In this document: positions 54,252-63,280 of the stretch, piece after piece
How the letters are laid out: each line of letters starts with the position of its first letter
How positions within the stretch are numbered: the stretch's first letter is position 1
Assembly: GCF_016785085.1 (NCBI RefSeq)
Contig: NZ_JAENHO010000004.1
Coordinates: 434,001 to 498,000 of the forward strand
DNA from: Paractinoplanes lichenicola
GTDB lineage: Bacteria; Actinomycetota; Actinomycetes; Mycobacteriales; Micromonosporaceae
DNA: 64,000 nt
Reading direction: 5' to 3'
Made by a program: the position numbers and the translations under genes
The notes under the pieces: generated by a model
What the model saw: only the letters and a program-made list of their open reading frames with translations
Told to the model about the DNA's origin: nothing
Databases searched by the model: none

Positions 54252-55778
54252 ATGTACGGTCGGAGGATGCGGACTCGTCTGGCTGTGTTTCTCGCAGGTG
54301 TTCTGCCGTTGACTGTGGTGGCGGCTCCGGCTCAGGCTGCCCCGCCCACGGTGGCGCTCGGCAGTGTCATTCCGGCGCCGGTCGACGTGCGGCCGAGTGG
54401 TGGTGGGTTTCGGATCACGGCGCGCACCGTGATTGAGGCGCCGGCCGCCGCGCGGGGTGTTGCCGAGCAGCTGGGGGAGGCGTTGCGTCTGCGGGTGGTG
54501 GGTCACGCTCCACCCCGTACGGGGAAGATCGCTCTTGAACTGGGGAAGGTGAACGGGAAGCCGGAGAGCTATCGGCTGACCGTCGACAAGCGCGGTGTCA
54601 CGCTGCGTTCGGCCACTACGGCGGGGCTGTTCAACGGCGTGCAGACGTTGCAGCAGCTCGTGCCGGTGAGCGGGCCGCGGACCATCGCCGGTGGGGAGAT
54701 CATTGACTACCCGCGGTTCGGGTATCGGGGGACGATGCTTGACATCGCGCGGCACTTCCACACGCCTGGTGAGATCAAGCGGCACATCGACGAGATCAGC
54801 AAGTTCAAGGTCAACTATCTGCATCTGCACCTGTCGGACGATCAGGGCTGGCGCATCCAGATCGACTCGCGGCCGAGGCTCACGACTGTCGGCGGGGCGG
54901 CCGGCACCGGGGTCGACGGGGTGGGCGGCGGCTTTCTGACCAAAGCCGACTACCGCGACCTGGTGCGCTACGCGGCGAGCCGGCACGTGACGATCGTGCC
55001 CGAGATCGACATGCCGGGGCACGTGAACGCGGCGCAGGTGGCCTACCCCGAGCTGACCTGCGACGGGGTCGCGCCGCCGCCGCGTACGGACACCGCGGTC
55101 GGCTACAGCTCGCTCTGCATCGGCAGCGAGACGACGTACCGGTTCGTCGAGGACGTGGTGCGCGAGCTGGCCGAGATGACGCCCGGCCCGTTCATCCACA
55201 TCGGCGGCGACGAGGCCCACGCGACCACGCAGGCCGACTACCTGACGTTCCAGAAGCGGGTGCTGCCGCTGGTCACGAAGTACGGCAAGACCGCGTACGG
55301 GTGGAACGAGATCGCGGCGGCGCCGGAGGCGAACGTGGCGGTGGCCCAGTTTTGGAGTTCGGCCACGCAGAACCCGGCCGTGGCGGCGGCGGTGGCCAAC
55401 GGCACCAAGGTGATCATGTCGCCGGCCAACCTGGCGTACATCGACCAGAAGTACGACCCGACAACCCGGCTCGGGCTGAGCTGGGCGGGCTACATCGAGG
55501 TGCGCAAGGCGTACGACTGGGACCCGGGCACGCATGTCACGGGCGTACCGGAAAGCGCTGTGCTCGGTGTCGAGGCCCCCCTTTGGTCGGAGACGCTGCG
55601 CAGCCTGGACGACATCGAATACATGGCGTGGCCGCGGCTGGCCGGGATCGCCGAGCTCGGGTGGTCGCCGGCCCGGGACTGGGAGTCGTTCCGGACGCGG
55701 CTGGGCGCCTATGGGCCGCGGTGGGCGGCTCGGGGCGTCGACTTCTACCGGTCACCGCAGATCGATTGGGCGAGCTGA
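54252..55778 (+). CDS. Secreted beta-N-acetylhexosaminidase (GH20)
   Basis: 508 residues. Signal peptide (MRTRLAVFLAGVLPLTVVAA, cleavage near AQA-AP), a GH20b alpha/beta domain (~40-155), then the catalytic barrel starting YRGTMLDIARHFHTP, with the catalytic pair Asp320-Glu321 in HIGGDEAH and WSETLRSLDDIEYMAWPR near the end. Releases N-acetylglucosamine or -galactosamine from chitin oligomers or glycans outside the cell. ATG 54252 with GAAGAG upstream; GTG 54246 and ATG 54267 are alternatives. Confidence 0.94.
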   Translation: MYGRRMRTRLAVFLAGVLPLTVVAAPAQAAPPTVALGSVIPAPVDVRPSGGGFRITARTVIEAPAAARGVAEQLGEALRLRVVGHAPPRTGKIALELGKVNGKPESYRLTVDKRGVTLRSATTAGLFNGVQTLQQLVPVSGPRTIAGGEIIDYPRFGYRGTMLDIARHFHTPGEIKRHIDEISKFKVNYLHLHLSDDQGWRIQIDSRPRLTTVGGAAGTGVDGVGGGFLTKADYRDLVRYAASRHVTIVPEIDMPGHVNAAQVAYPELTCDGVAPPPRTDTAVGYSSLCIGSETTYRFVEDVVRELAEMTPGPFIHIGGDEAHATTQADYLTFQKRVLPLVTKYGKTAYGWNEIAAAPEANVAVAQFWSSATQNPAVAAAVANGTKVIMSPANLAYIDQKYDPTTRLGLSWAGYIEVRKAYDWDPGTHVTGVPESAVLGVEAPLWSETLRSLDDIEYMAWPRLAGIAELGWSPARDWESFRTRLGAYGPRWAARGVDFYRSPQIDWAS

Positions 55779-55813
55779 CGGAACCCTAGTGGCGGCGGCG
55801 GTGTCTGCAGGAT

Positions 55814-56287
55814 ATGAGGACACTTGCCGTCGCCGCTGCCGTCCTGACGCTGGCCGGCTGCACAGCCACGACCCAACCGGCTGAAACCCCGTCGACCGCT
55901 GCTGCGAAGTGCGGCGAGACCGTACGCACCACAGCTCTGCCCGAGTGGGCCCGCGCCGGTTTCAACTGGGACGGCAGCGGCATCAAGCACGTCTACGGCG
56001 CCAAGGGTGAGATCCTTGCCGTGCTCTTCGGCTATCCACTGAGCAGCCCGCCCGGTCCCGACCGCGGCAACAAGATCCTCTGGGTGGCCCGCGACCAGTA
56101 CGAGCACGGCGACCTGACGATCACGGCCGAGCTGGCCGGCGGCACCGCACGGGCCGAGCAGAAAGTCAGCGGCGGCCCCGGCCCGTCGATCGTCGACCTG
56201 CCCCAGCCCGGCTGCTGGCACGTCACGCTGACCTGGCCCGGCCACACCGACACGATGGACCTGACCTACGGCGTGCCCACGTCGTAA
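55814..56287 (+). CDS. Secreted lipoprotein, unknown function
   Basis: 157 residues. Signal with lipobox LAGC (Cys16), Thr/Ala-rich linker, then a beta-rich domain with a possible disulfide pair (KCGETV ... PQPGCWHVTLTWPG). The ending GCWHVTLTWPGHTDTMDLTY resembles Ig-like ligand-binding lipoproteins. It follows the hexosaminidase on the same strand with 35 bp between, so the two may be co-transcribed. Overlaps the convergent TetR gene by 22 bp. Confidence 0.82.
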   Translation: MRTLAVAAAVLTLAGCTATTQPAETPSTAAAKCGETVRTTALPEWARAGFNWDGSGIKHVYGAKGEILAVLFGYPLSSPPGPDRGNKILWVARDQYEHGDLTITAELAGGTARAEQKVSGGPGPSIVDLPQPGCWHVTLTWPGHTDTMDLTYGVPTS

Positions 56288-56823
56288 TAAAGGAGCAGGT
56301 CGACGGCGATCGTCATCCGCGCCTTGAACTCGGCCCGCGTGGCCACCTCGTGCTTGATGCCGCCGGCGGTGCTCCGCAGGGTGCGGGCCAGGTCGTCGGC
56401 CCGGGCCCCGGGCAGCGCGCTCGTGACCATGGCCAGGAAGCGCTCGGGATAGTCGGTGACCATCGGCCCCAGCAAACCTGGATTGGTCTCGATCAGCACG
56501 GCGACCTCGCTCGCCATCGCCCCGACATAGCGGCCGGTCCACAGGTCGAAGGCCTCGATCAGCCGGTCGCGCAGCGGACGCCCGGCATCCTCCAGGACGC
56601 CGGCCGCCGTGGCCAGGTCGCTCTCCAGGGCGTCGACGGCGGCCGCCCGGAACAGATTTTCCTTCGACGAGAACAGGAAATACAGGCCGGGCCGGGAGAT
56701 CTCGGCGGCTCGGGCGACATCGTCCATCGACGTCTTCCGGTATCCGTAGCGCGCGAACGTGGTGAGGGCGACCGACAGGACGTGCTTCCGGCGGGCGCTG
56801 TCACCCTGCTCCCCGACCGTCAT
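56266..56823 (-). CDS. TetR family transcriptional regulator
   Basis: 185 residues. Helix-turn-helix HVLSVALTTFARYGYRKTSMDDVARAAEISRPGLYFLFSSKENLF. ATG at 56821-56823 supported by TACAGT six bases upstream. Divergent from an SDR gene, with nested inverted repeats between, so it most likely represses itself and the SDR gene. The C-terminal domain is helical; ligand unknown. Confidence 0.92.
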   Translation of the reverse strand: MTVGEQGDSARRKHVLSVALTTFARYGYRKTSMDDVARAAEISRPGLYFLFSSKENLFRAAAVDALESDLATAAGVLEDAGRPLRDRLIEAFDLWTGRYVGAMASEVAVLIETNPGLLGPMVTDYPERFLAMVTSALPGARADDLARTLRSTAGGIKHEVATRAEFKARMTIAVDLLLYYDVGTP

Positions 56824-56884
56824 GCCGCTACTGTAACAACTATGTTTACTAGACAGTTCTAGCTTAGTTTGTATAGTTGCCGCC
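56824..56884. promoter_or_regulatory. TetR/SDR divergent promoter with nested dyads
   Basis: 61 bp, unusually A/T-rich. Dyads: CAACTAT (56837-56843)/ATAGTTG (56873-56879) and CTAGA-CAGT-TCTAG (56849-56862). Plus strand: TAGACA (-35, 56850-56855), 16 bp, TATAGT (56872-56877), seven bases, ATG at 56885. Minus strand: TACAGT six bases before the TetR ATG. Both starts look leaderless, and the inner dyad overlaps the plus-strand -35. Confidence 0.7.
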
Positions 56885-57835
56885 ATGGGCACACCGCGGG
56901 AATTGATCACCACTCGCTTCGACGCGAGCAGCACCGCCGACGACGTGGTGGCCGGCGTCGACCTCACGGGCGTCCGGGCCGTCGTCACCGGCGCCTCGTC
57001 CGGGATCGGGGTGGAGACCGCCCGCTCTCTCGCCCGGGCGGGCGCCGAGGTCACGCTGGCCGTTCGTGACGTGACCGCCGGGGCCAGGGTCGCGGCGGGG
57101 GCCGTTCAGGTGCGGGCGCTCGACCTGCTCGACCGGTCCTCGATCGCGGCGTTCGTCGACGGCTGGTCGGGGCCGCTGCACCTGCTGATCAACAACGCCG
57201 GCGTCTTCCTCAGCCACCTGCACCGGACCCCGGAGGGCTGGGAACAGCAGTTCGCGGTCAACCATCTCGGGCACTTCGCCCTTAGCCTGGGCCTGCGCGG
57301 GTCGCTCGCGGCGGGGGCGAGTGAGCGCGGCGGGGCCCGGATCGTCGCGGTCAGCTCGACCGCCCACATGAACTCGCCGGTGGTCTTCGACGACATTCAC
57401 TTCGAACGGCGCCCGTACGATCCGCAGGCCGCCTACGCGCAGTCCAAGACGGCCACCTCGCTGTTCGTCGTCGAGGCGTCGCGCCGGTGGGCCGGGGACG
57501 GGATCGTCGCTAACGCCGTCAATCCGGGTGGCGTGTCGACGGGGCTGCAACGAGACTTCACGCCCGAGCAGAAGGCCTATCTGGCCGCGGCCGAGGCGGC
57601 GGGAGCGTTCACTTACAAGACCGTCCAGCAGGGGGCGGCCACGACGCTCGTCGCGGCGGTCGCCCCGGAGTTCGCCCGCACCGGCGGCCACTACCTCGAC
57701 GACGGGCGTGAGGCGTACACGGTCGCCGACGACGCCGACCTGTTCGGCCACAGCCATGGCGTCAAGCGGTGGGCGCTCGATCCCGGCGCCGCGGCGAGGC
57801 TGTGGACGGTGTCGCTGGAGATGATCGGTCGTTAG
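56885..57835 (+). CDS. Short-chain dehydrogenase/reductase of the retinol-dehydrogenase-like type
   Basis: 316 residues. TGASSGIGVETARSLARAGA, NNAGVFLS, VSSTAHMNSPVVFDDIHF and YAQSKTATSLFV give the full Ser-Tyr-Lys set of the longer SDRs related to retinol dehydrogenases. ATG at 56885 sits seven bases after a TATAGT. Probably the target of the divergent TetR regulator. Stop overlaps the convergent kinase gene by 4 bp. Confidence 0.92.
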   Translation: MGTPRELITTRFDASSTADDVVAGVDLTGVRAVVTGASSGIGVETARSLARAGAEVTLAVRDVTAGARVAAGAVQVRALDLLDRSSIAAFVDGWSGPLHLLINNAGVFLSHLHRTPEGWEQQFAVNHLGHFALSLGLRGSLAAGASERGGARIVAVSSTAHMNSPVVFDDIHFERRPYDPQAAYAQSKTATSLFVVEASRRWAGDGIVANAVNPGGVSTGLQRDFTPEQKAYLAAAEAAGAFTYKTVQQGAATTLVAAVAPEFARTGGHYLDDGREAYTVADDADLFGHSHGVKRWALDPGAAARLWTVSLEMIGR

Positions 57836-58584
57836 GCATCGGCGGCGAGCAGGCGGCCCCGCGCGCGGATGCGGTCGTTGCCCTCGGGGGTGTTGTAGCG
57901 GGCGTACTGCGGCCACAGGAACACGAGCATCGCCAGCTCCTCGGCCCGGATCGCGCGTCGCAGCGCGTCGTCGGCGGGATAGAGCTCGAGCGGAACCCGT
58001 ACGCCGGCCGGGGTGGCTCGCACGCTCAGCAGGGCCAGATCTGAGGACGCGCGCCCGGCGCCGGTCGACTGCCAGTCGCAGAAGACCAGGGTGCCATCGT
58101 CGACGGTGATGTTCTCGGTGTGGCAGTCGCCGTGGATGAAGACCCGCCTGGCGGCTTGGAGCGGCTCGACCTCGGGCGGTGTGCCCCAGAAGTCGCGGAT
58201 CAGGGCGATGTCCGGCTGTGCCATCGCCTCGGCCAGCGGGTCGGGGGCGTCCCACGGCGGCGGCGGTGTCGCGTGCAGGGCCGCCAGCGCGCCGAGCAGG
58301 TCGGCCCACATCGGCGTCGTCCACTGTGTCACGTCGACCGTGGTGCCGGCCGCCGATAGGAGCAAAGTGCTGTCTCGGTGGTCCAGCAGGCGCGGGGTGC
58401 GTACGGGGACGGTCAGCGAACGATAGAAATCCAGCTCGGCTCGATTCGTGCCGACCTTGAGGAACGCGGGGCCGCCGTCGGCGGTGGTGACCGGGTGGAC
58501 TCCGGCGCCCGAGCGCGATTCCAGCCGTCCCGACCCGTCGCGGGACGAGACCCGCATTGCCGCCATGGCCTCGGCGGTGTTCAC
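57832..58584 (-). CDS. Aminoglycoside phosphotransferase family (APH/choline-kinase-like) protein
   Basis: 250 residues. PAFLKVGTNRAELDFYRSL (ATP-binding lysine), catalytic RRVFIHGDCHTENITVDDG and FCDWQSTGAGRASSDLALL (metal-binding Asp). Resembles the phosphotransferase enzymes acting on small alcohols or antibiotics; substrate unknown. GTG at 58582-58584 overlaps the DUF1345 stop (GTGA), so translation is coupled to that membrane protein. Confidence 0.88.
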   Translation of the reverse strand: MNTAEAMAAMRVSSRDGSGRLESRSGAGVHPVTTADGGPAFLKVGTNRAELDFYRSLTVPVRTPRLLDHRDSTLLLSAAGTTVDVTQWTTPMWADLLGALAALHATPPPPWDAPDPLAEAMAQPDIALIRDFWGTPPEVEPLQAARRVFIHGDCHTENITVDDGTLVFCDWQSTGAGRASSDLALLSVRATPAGVRVPLELYPADDALRRAIRAEELAMLVFLWPQYARYNTPEGNDRIRARGRLLAADA

Positions 58585-59243
58585 GGCTTGGAGATGTACG
58601 TGGTCAGGATGGTCACGGCCACCGCCAGGATCAGCGTGTTGAACAGGAAGGCCGACACCCCGTGCACGAGCACCTGACGGCGGATCCGGGTCTGGGTGAC
58701 CTCGACGTCGGTGGTGCCGAAGCTCGTGCCCACCGCGACCGAGAAATACGCGAAGTCGACGATGCCGGGCTCGGCGTCCCCCGGGAAGCTCAGCCCGCCG
58801 CGCTGCGCGTACATCCCCAGGTAGGCGATGGCGAACCCCGTCTGCAGCACCAGCCAGCACGTCACAACCGCGACGATGCTGACCAGGAGCACCAGCCCCG
58901 GCGACGTGCCCAGGTCGCGCGCCTGCGGCATCGCCACCACCGTGGTGACCATCGCCACCGAGGCCGCCGCCTGGGAGAACTGCTCGGGTGCGGTGGCCAG
59001 CAGGCGGTCGGTCGTGGTCTGCCGCCGCGAGGCCAGCGCGATCGCCCGGACGACGGCCGGGTCGCGCCGCCGGTAGGTCAGCCAGGTCAGCGTCAGGTAG
59101 GCGGTCGCGTAGAAGTCCCAGCCGGCGATCCATTTCACCAGGTAGTCGCCGGGGAGCAGCAGGCCGAACAGGAAGAAGGGCAGGGACAGGAACTGCCGGG
59201 ACGACTCGCGGGTCCACCAGCGCAACGGGTGAGTTCCGGGCAT
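58581..59243 (-). CDS. DUF1345 family membrane protein
   Basis: 220 residues, ~5-6 membrane helices. The C-terminal signature FAYFSVAVGTSFGTTDVEVT followed by a helix (ALVHGVSAFLFNTLILAVAV-like) is diagnostic of DUF1345. Function unknown; the pore-like VGTSFGTTD segment recalls channel filters. GTGA overlap with the downstream phosphotransferase gene. Confidence 0.9.
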   Translation of the reverse strand: MPGTHPLRWWTRESSRQFLSLPFFLFGLLLPGDYLVKWIAGWDFYATAYLTLTWLTYRRRDPAVVRAIALASRRQTTTDRLLATAPEQFSQAAASVAMVTTVVAMPQARDLGTSPGLVLLVSIVAVVTCWLVLQTGFAIAYLGMYAQRGGLSFPGDAEPGIVDFAYFSVAVGTSFGTTDVEVTQTRIRRQVLVHGVSAFLFNTLILAVAVTILTTYISKP

Positions 59244-59295
59244 GCCGGAGACTATGCCGCACGCTCAAGATCGGCGCAGCCCGGAGATCGCCGGC

Positions 59296-59844
59296 TCAGT
59301 GGCCCAGCAGCGCCTTGAGCAGCGAGATGCCCGCCGCCACGACCGCCAGCGCGATGCCGGCCAGGAGCGTACGGAAGGAAGGCTTTTCCGAGCGGAGGCG
59401 CTCGATCAGCAGGCCGACCAGCGCCATGCGGACCAGCAGATAGATCTCCGAGATCCAGGTCGCCCGGCCGCCGTCGATCCAGCCGGCCCAGGCCGCCGCC
59501 AGCAGCAGGCAGGGCACGATCGCGGACGAGGCGATCGGCTGGGAGTCGCGCAGCTCGTGCCAGATGGCGGCGCGGCTCATCGGCTCCCCGGCGCGGGCGT
59601 TGTGCCCGACGATCTCGGCGAACACGTGGGCCAGATAGGTCGACAGCGCCACCCCGAGGACGAGCGTGAGCGAATGCCCGTGCACCGCGTCCTCCTCGCG
59701 CAGCGGCACGAGCGTCGCGAAGACGATGATGTTGCCGTACAGGTAGGCCGAGATCCGGGCGGCCGCCCGCTCACCGGAGATGTTCTCATCGGCCCGGTAG
59801 CGGACGACCCGGTCGCGCAGGCTCGTGGCCCGATCGTTGATCAC
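59296..59844 (-). CDS. Five-helix membrane protein, unknown family
   Basis: ~182 residues. A basic N-terminus (TSLRDRVVRYRADENISGER), then helices at ~25-45, 55-75, 105-120, 135-150 and 155-180. AYLYGNIIVFATLVP and HVFAEIVGHNARAGEP are its most distinctive segments. GTG at 59842-59844 is my choice; the frame stays open upstream for 30 codons without better signals. 52 bp from the DUF1345 gene and on the same strand. Confidence 0.68.
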   Translation of the reverse strand: MINDRATSLRDRVVRYRADENISGERAAARISAYLYGNIIVFATLVPLREEDAVHGHSLTLVLGVALSTYLAHVFAEIVGHNARAGEPMSRAAIWHELRDSQPIASSAIVPCLLLAAAWAGWIDGGRATWISEIYLLVRMALVGLLIERLRSEKPSFRTLLAGIALAVVAAGISLLKALLGH

Positions 59845-59955
59845 GACCTCATGATCACAGATCAGCCCGGCGGCGTTCAGGTCGCCACCTGACCGGCGAG
59901 CCCGCCGAAACGTGACAACGGCATCCGCTCGCATCGGGTTGCTACGTTTGTGGGC

Positions 59956-60222
59956 GTGACGTGGCTGGGTGCGATCTGGTGGTTGGTCAGTGTGCTGACC
60001 GACGCCGGCCCGTCCGCTCTGGCCGGCGTTCTCGTGGTGGCGGCCCTCGCCGCGGTGGTGCTGCTCGTCGTTCGGCAGATCCCCGGCGACCGCACGACCG
60101 GAGCCGGGCTGGCCTTGCGCGCCCGGGCCGGCAAGACGGGCGTCCCGCGCTATAGAGACCCCGACGCCCCCGGACGCACCCGCCCGAGAGGACCCACTGC
60201 GCGGCCCCTGGCGGCCGCCTGA
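59956..60222 (+). CDS. DUF6412-like small membrane protein
   Basis: 88 residues. Two hydrophobic helices, then a basic Pro/Arg-rich tail with the signature ARAGKTGVPRYRDPDAPGRTRPRGP. This tail is what I recall of DUF6412 proteins, which in actinomycetes sit upstream of a YidC-type insertase, as here. GTG at 59956 is exactly seven bases after TACGTT (leaderless); GTG 59950 is too close to it. Confidence 0.78.
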   Translation: MTWLGAIWWLVSVLTDAGPSALAGVLVVAALAAVVLLVVRQIPGDRTTGAGLALRARAGKTGVPRYRDPDAPGRTRPRGPTARPLAAA

Positions 60223-60279
60223 CGTTTGACGCGCGGCCGCTGGTGACGCCTGTCCGCCAGCCTCCTGAGGAGATCAGCC

Positions 60280-61026
60280 GTGTCCATCGTCTATACCGTC
60301 ATTTCCGAAATCATCCAGTTGTGGCAATCCGTCTGGGGCTTCCTGGGCCCGAACTGGTCCTGGGTCGCCGCCATCGTTTTCGTCGTCCTCACCGTTCGCG
60401 TCGCGTTGCTGCCGCTTTTCGTCCGGCAGATGCGCTCCCAGCGGGCGATGCAGCGCCTCCAACCGGAGTTGCGCGAGCTGCAGACCAAGCACAAGGGCGA
60501 CCCGATGGCGCTCGGCACCGCGATGACCGAGCTCTACCGAAAGAACAACGTCAGCCCGTACGCGAGCTTCGTGCCCCTGCTCGTGCAGGCGCCGATCCTG
60601 TTCGGCCTGTTCCACGTGTTGCGTCACCTGCGCCCGACGATCACCGACCCGGCCACGCAGACCCTGTACGGGTGGACCACCGCGCAATTCCACGACGCGT
60701 CGCACGCCACCCTGCTCGGCGCCCCGCTCGCCTCGACGTTCAGCAGCGGGGGCGCCCTGGTAGCCGCGGTCCTGATCGCCGCCATGGTCACGACGACGTT
60801 CCTCACCATGCGGTTGTCGGCGGTCCGCAACGCGCCGGTCGAGGACCCGATGCAGCGCACCATCCAGCGCGTGATGACGTACGGGATCCCGCTCTCCCTG
60901 CTCGTCAGCGGCGTCATCTTCCCGGTCGGCGTGCTGCTCTACTGGACGACGCAGAACGTGTTCGCCCTCGGCCAGCAGGCCTGGCTGCTGCGCCGCTATC
61001 CGGTGGAGATTCCGGCTAGCCGGTAG
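60280..61026 (+). CDS. Short YidC/Oxa1-type membrane protein insertase
   Basis: 248 residues. Five helices; the conserved groove arginine is in VVLTVRVALLPLFVRQM, followed by the cytoplasmic helical hairpin (RLQPELRELQTKHKGDPMALGTAMTELYRKNNVSP). It lacks the large N-terminal periplasmic domain and the long C-terminal tail of the housekeeping actinobacterial YidC (~350+ residues), so it is a second, specialised copy. GTG at 60280 has GAGGAG at good distance. Partner of the preceding DUF6412-like gene. Confidence 0.9.
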   Translation: MSIVYTVISEIIQLWQSVWGFLGPNWSWVAAIVFVVLTVRVALLPLFVRQMRSQRAMQRLQPELRELQTKHKGDPMALGTAMTELYRKNNVSPYASFVPLLVQAPILFGLFHVLRHLRPTITDPATQTLYGWTTAQFHDASHATLLGAPLASTFSSGGALVAAVLIAAMVTTTFLTMRLSAVRNAPVEDPMQRTIQRVMTYGIPLSLLVSGVIFPVGVLLYWTTQNVFALGQQAWLLRRYPVEIPASR

Positions 61027-61163
61027 CCGGGTTGGGTGCTCGCCGTGACGACACGAGCCGCCCCGACCGCCGAAGTGATCAGGCATGAGGGGGCAAGCGC
61101 GGCGACGGCGAGACGCTGAACGAGGACGGACGAGCGGGCGATTTGTCCGCTACCGTCCCGGCC

Positions 61164-61331
61164 GTGAGCGAGGCCACCCCGGCCTCGTTCCGGCTGGCCG
61201 GCCCACGCCGTACGGTCATGGAAGGCCTGCTCAGGGCCGATCCGGGCGACCGTTGGGGCATCACCCGGACGCGCGCGGCCCTGCAGGAGCAGTCGTTGTG
61301 CGGATGGCGGGGCCGTCATGTCCGGGCATGA
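61164..61331 (+). CDS. Possible small protein before the VanW-like gene
   Basis: 55 residues starting VSEATPASFRLAGPRRTVME. Two signs support it: TACCGT lies exactly seven bases before the GTG at 61164, and codon third positions are strongly G/C. Its stop overlaps the next gene's ATG by 14 bp. No family recognised. It could also be just a leader transcript. Confidence 0.45.
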   Translation: MSEATPASFRLAGPRRTVMEGLLRADPGDRWGITRTRAALQEQSLCGWRGRHVRA

Positions 61332-62634
61332 TCTTTACGTGACAGACGAGCGTTGGACCGCGAGCGCGGCGGTTCCGCCCCCGGCCGCCCCGGGCAGAGG
61401 CAAGCGGCGGTGGGTGCTGGGGGTCGGCGTCGGCGTGCTGGTGCTGCTCGTCGGCATCGGCGCGCTGCTCGTGCGGCCGTCGACCGTGGTTCCGGCCAAG
61501 ACCTTCATCGCGGGTGTGGCCGTCGGCGGGCTGAACGACCAGCAGTTGCGCGACGCGCTCGACGGGCCGGTGCGGGCCAAGGTCGAGCAGCCGGTCGAGA
61601 TCGAGGCGGGCGATCAGCGGTTCACGGCCCGGCCGGGTGAGCTCGGCGTGCGGCTCGACGCCGACGCGACCCGGCGGGCGGTGGGCGTGACCCGGCTGCG
61701 GCTGCCCGGCGGCGGCCGGCACGACATCACGCCCGTGCTCAGCGTCGACGAGGCCGCGGCCACGAAGGGGCTCGACACGTTGCTGGCACCGGTCGGCAAG
61801 CCCGCCCGGCGTGCCTCGGTCGTGCTGGCCAAGCCGGGCACCGTGCTCGACGGCAAGGGTGATCTCGCGTACGAGGCCTCGGCTCGTGGGGTGACGGTGC
61901 AGGCGGGGGAGCCCGGCCGCGGCGTGGACACCACCGACGCCGTACGGCTGCTGACCGGCGCCGTCCGTGAGGGCGCGACCGCGGTGGCCGTGGCCGTGCG
62001 CGCGCTCCCGCCCGGCGACGCCGACCCCAAGCTGGCCGGGGTCGACCAGCTGATCGGCACGTTCACCACCTATCACCCGTGCTGCGCGCCCCGGGTCAGC
62101 AACATCCACCGGATCGCCGAGCTGGTCGACGGCACCGTGGTCCCGGCCGGGGCGACGTTCTCGCTCAACGACACCGCCGGCGAGCGCACCCGGGCCAACG
62201 GCTTCGTGCCCGCCCCGGCCATCGTCGACGGCGAGCTCGAGGACCAGCTGGGCGGCGGCGTCTCGCAGTTCTCGACCACGCTGTTCAACGCGGCCTGGTT
62301 CGCCGGGCTCGACGTCGTCAAGCACCAGCCGCACTCGCTCTACATCAGCCGCTACCCGCCCGGCCGCGAGGCGACCCTGGACTGGCGCTCGATCGACAAC
62401 GTCATCCGCAACGACACGGACGCCCCCTTCGTCATCCGGGTCCGCAGCACCGACACGTCCGTCACGGTCGGCCTGTACGGGCACACCGGCGACCGTGAGG
62501 TGCGTTCGGTGACCGGCCCGCGCCGCCCCCGCGACAACGGCGGCTTCCGGGTCACCGTCACCCGGACCGTGCTGCAGGGCGGCCAGGAGACCGGCACCAA
62601 GTCGTTCAGCTGGACGTATCAGGGCCTGGACTGA
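61318..62634 (+). CDS. VanW family protein with membrane anchor and peptidoglycan-binding-like domains
   Basis: 438 residues. Basic stretch GRGKRR and a membrane helix (~32-52), two beta-rich repeats of the putative peptidoglycan-binding type (IAGVAVGGLNDQQLRDAL..., FTARPGELGVRLDADATR), then the VanW domain (HRIAELVDGTVVPAGATFSLND, GGGVSQFSTTLFNAAWFAGL, HQPHSLYISRYPPGREATLDW). Extracytoplasmic, cell-wall-associated; function of VanW is unknown even in vancomycin operons. ATG 61318; GTG 61339 is an alternative. Overlaps the convergent GNAT gene by 29 bp. Confidence 0.9.
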   Translation: MSGHDLYVTDERWTASAAVPPPAAPGRGKRRWVLGVGVGVLVLLVGIGALLVRPSTVVPAKTFIAGVAVGGLNDQQLRDALDGPVRAKVEQPVEIEAGDQRFTARPGELGVRLDADATRRAVGVTRLRLPGGGRHDITPVLSVDEAAATKGLDTLLAPVGKPARRASVVLAKPGTVLDGKGDLAYEASARGVTVQAGEPGRGVDTTDAVRLLTGAVREGATAVAVAVRALPPGDADPKLAGVDQLIGTFTTYHPCCAPRVSNIHRIAELVDGTVVPAGATFSLNDTAGERTRANGFVPAPAIVDGELEDQLGGGVSQFSTTLFNAAWFAGLDVVKHQPHSLYISRYPPGREATLDWRSIDNVIRNDTDAPFVIRVRSTDTSVTVGLYGHTGDREVRSVTGPRRPRDNGGFRVTVTRTVLQGGQETGTKSFSWTYQGLD

Positions 62635-63271
62635 CGCCCAGCACGGGCAGGCATGCCGCGACGCCGGTCAGCTCGACGTCGTCGCGGCGGGTCCGCTCCC
62701 ACGCCTCGCGGGTGAGCCGCCACTGCTGGATCAGGCCGGGCTCGCCGCGGCGGGTGTCCCAGTCGGTGCCGTTCGGCTCGTAGCCCAGCCCGCGCGAGAT
62801 GGCGTTCGAGGCCGCGTTGTCGGCGAAGGCGTCGCTGCTGGCCTCCCGCGCGCCCAGCCCGGCGAAGGCCAGGTGCAGGATCGCCGTACGCATCTCCTTG
62901 CCCAGCCCTTGCCCGCGCCGGCCCGGGGCCAGCCACGAGAAGCTGGTGACCGTGCCGAACTGGGTGAACTTGCGGCCGACGAGATCCTGCATGCCCACCG
63001 CCTCGCCGTCGACGAGCACCACGAAGTAGAGCCGCCACAGCTCCGGCGTCACCCGCCCCCGGCCGCGCCAGATGCCTTGCAGCCACTTCCATTCGCGTTC
63101 CGGATTGTCGGCGTAGAACGAGATCGGATCGTCGAACGGCCACGGTTCGACATCGGCGACACCGGCCCGCACGACCGGCACGAGCCTTTCCAACAGCTTG
63201 TCGGATGCACCGGCCAGCGTGAGCCGGGGCGTACGGACCTCGACGTTGAGCGGGGGATAGGTGTGGGCCAT
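62606..63271 (-). CDS. GNAT family N-acetyltransferase
   Basis: 221 residues. RimJ/RimL-like opening VEVRTPRLTLAGASDKLLERL, and the acetyl-CoA-binding segment SFSWLAPGRRGQGLGKEMRTAILHLAFAGL followed by NAASNAISRGLGYEPNG. Acceptor unknown. TAACTT lies six bases before the ATG at 63269-63271 (leaderless). Confidence 0.9.
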   Translation of the reverse strand: MAHTYPPLNVEVRTPRLTLAGASDKLLERLVPVVRAGVADVEPWPFDDPISFYADNPEREWKWLQGIWRGRGRVTPELWRLYFVVLVDGEAVGMQDLVGRKFTQFGTVTSFSWLAPGRRGQGLGKEMRTAILHLAFAGLGAREASSDAFADNAASNAISRGLGYEPNGTDWDTRRGEPGLIQQWRLTREAWERTRRDDVELTGVAACLPVLGVSPGPDTSS

Positions 63272-63280
63272 GCCCGGAAG

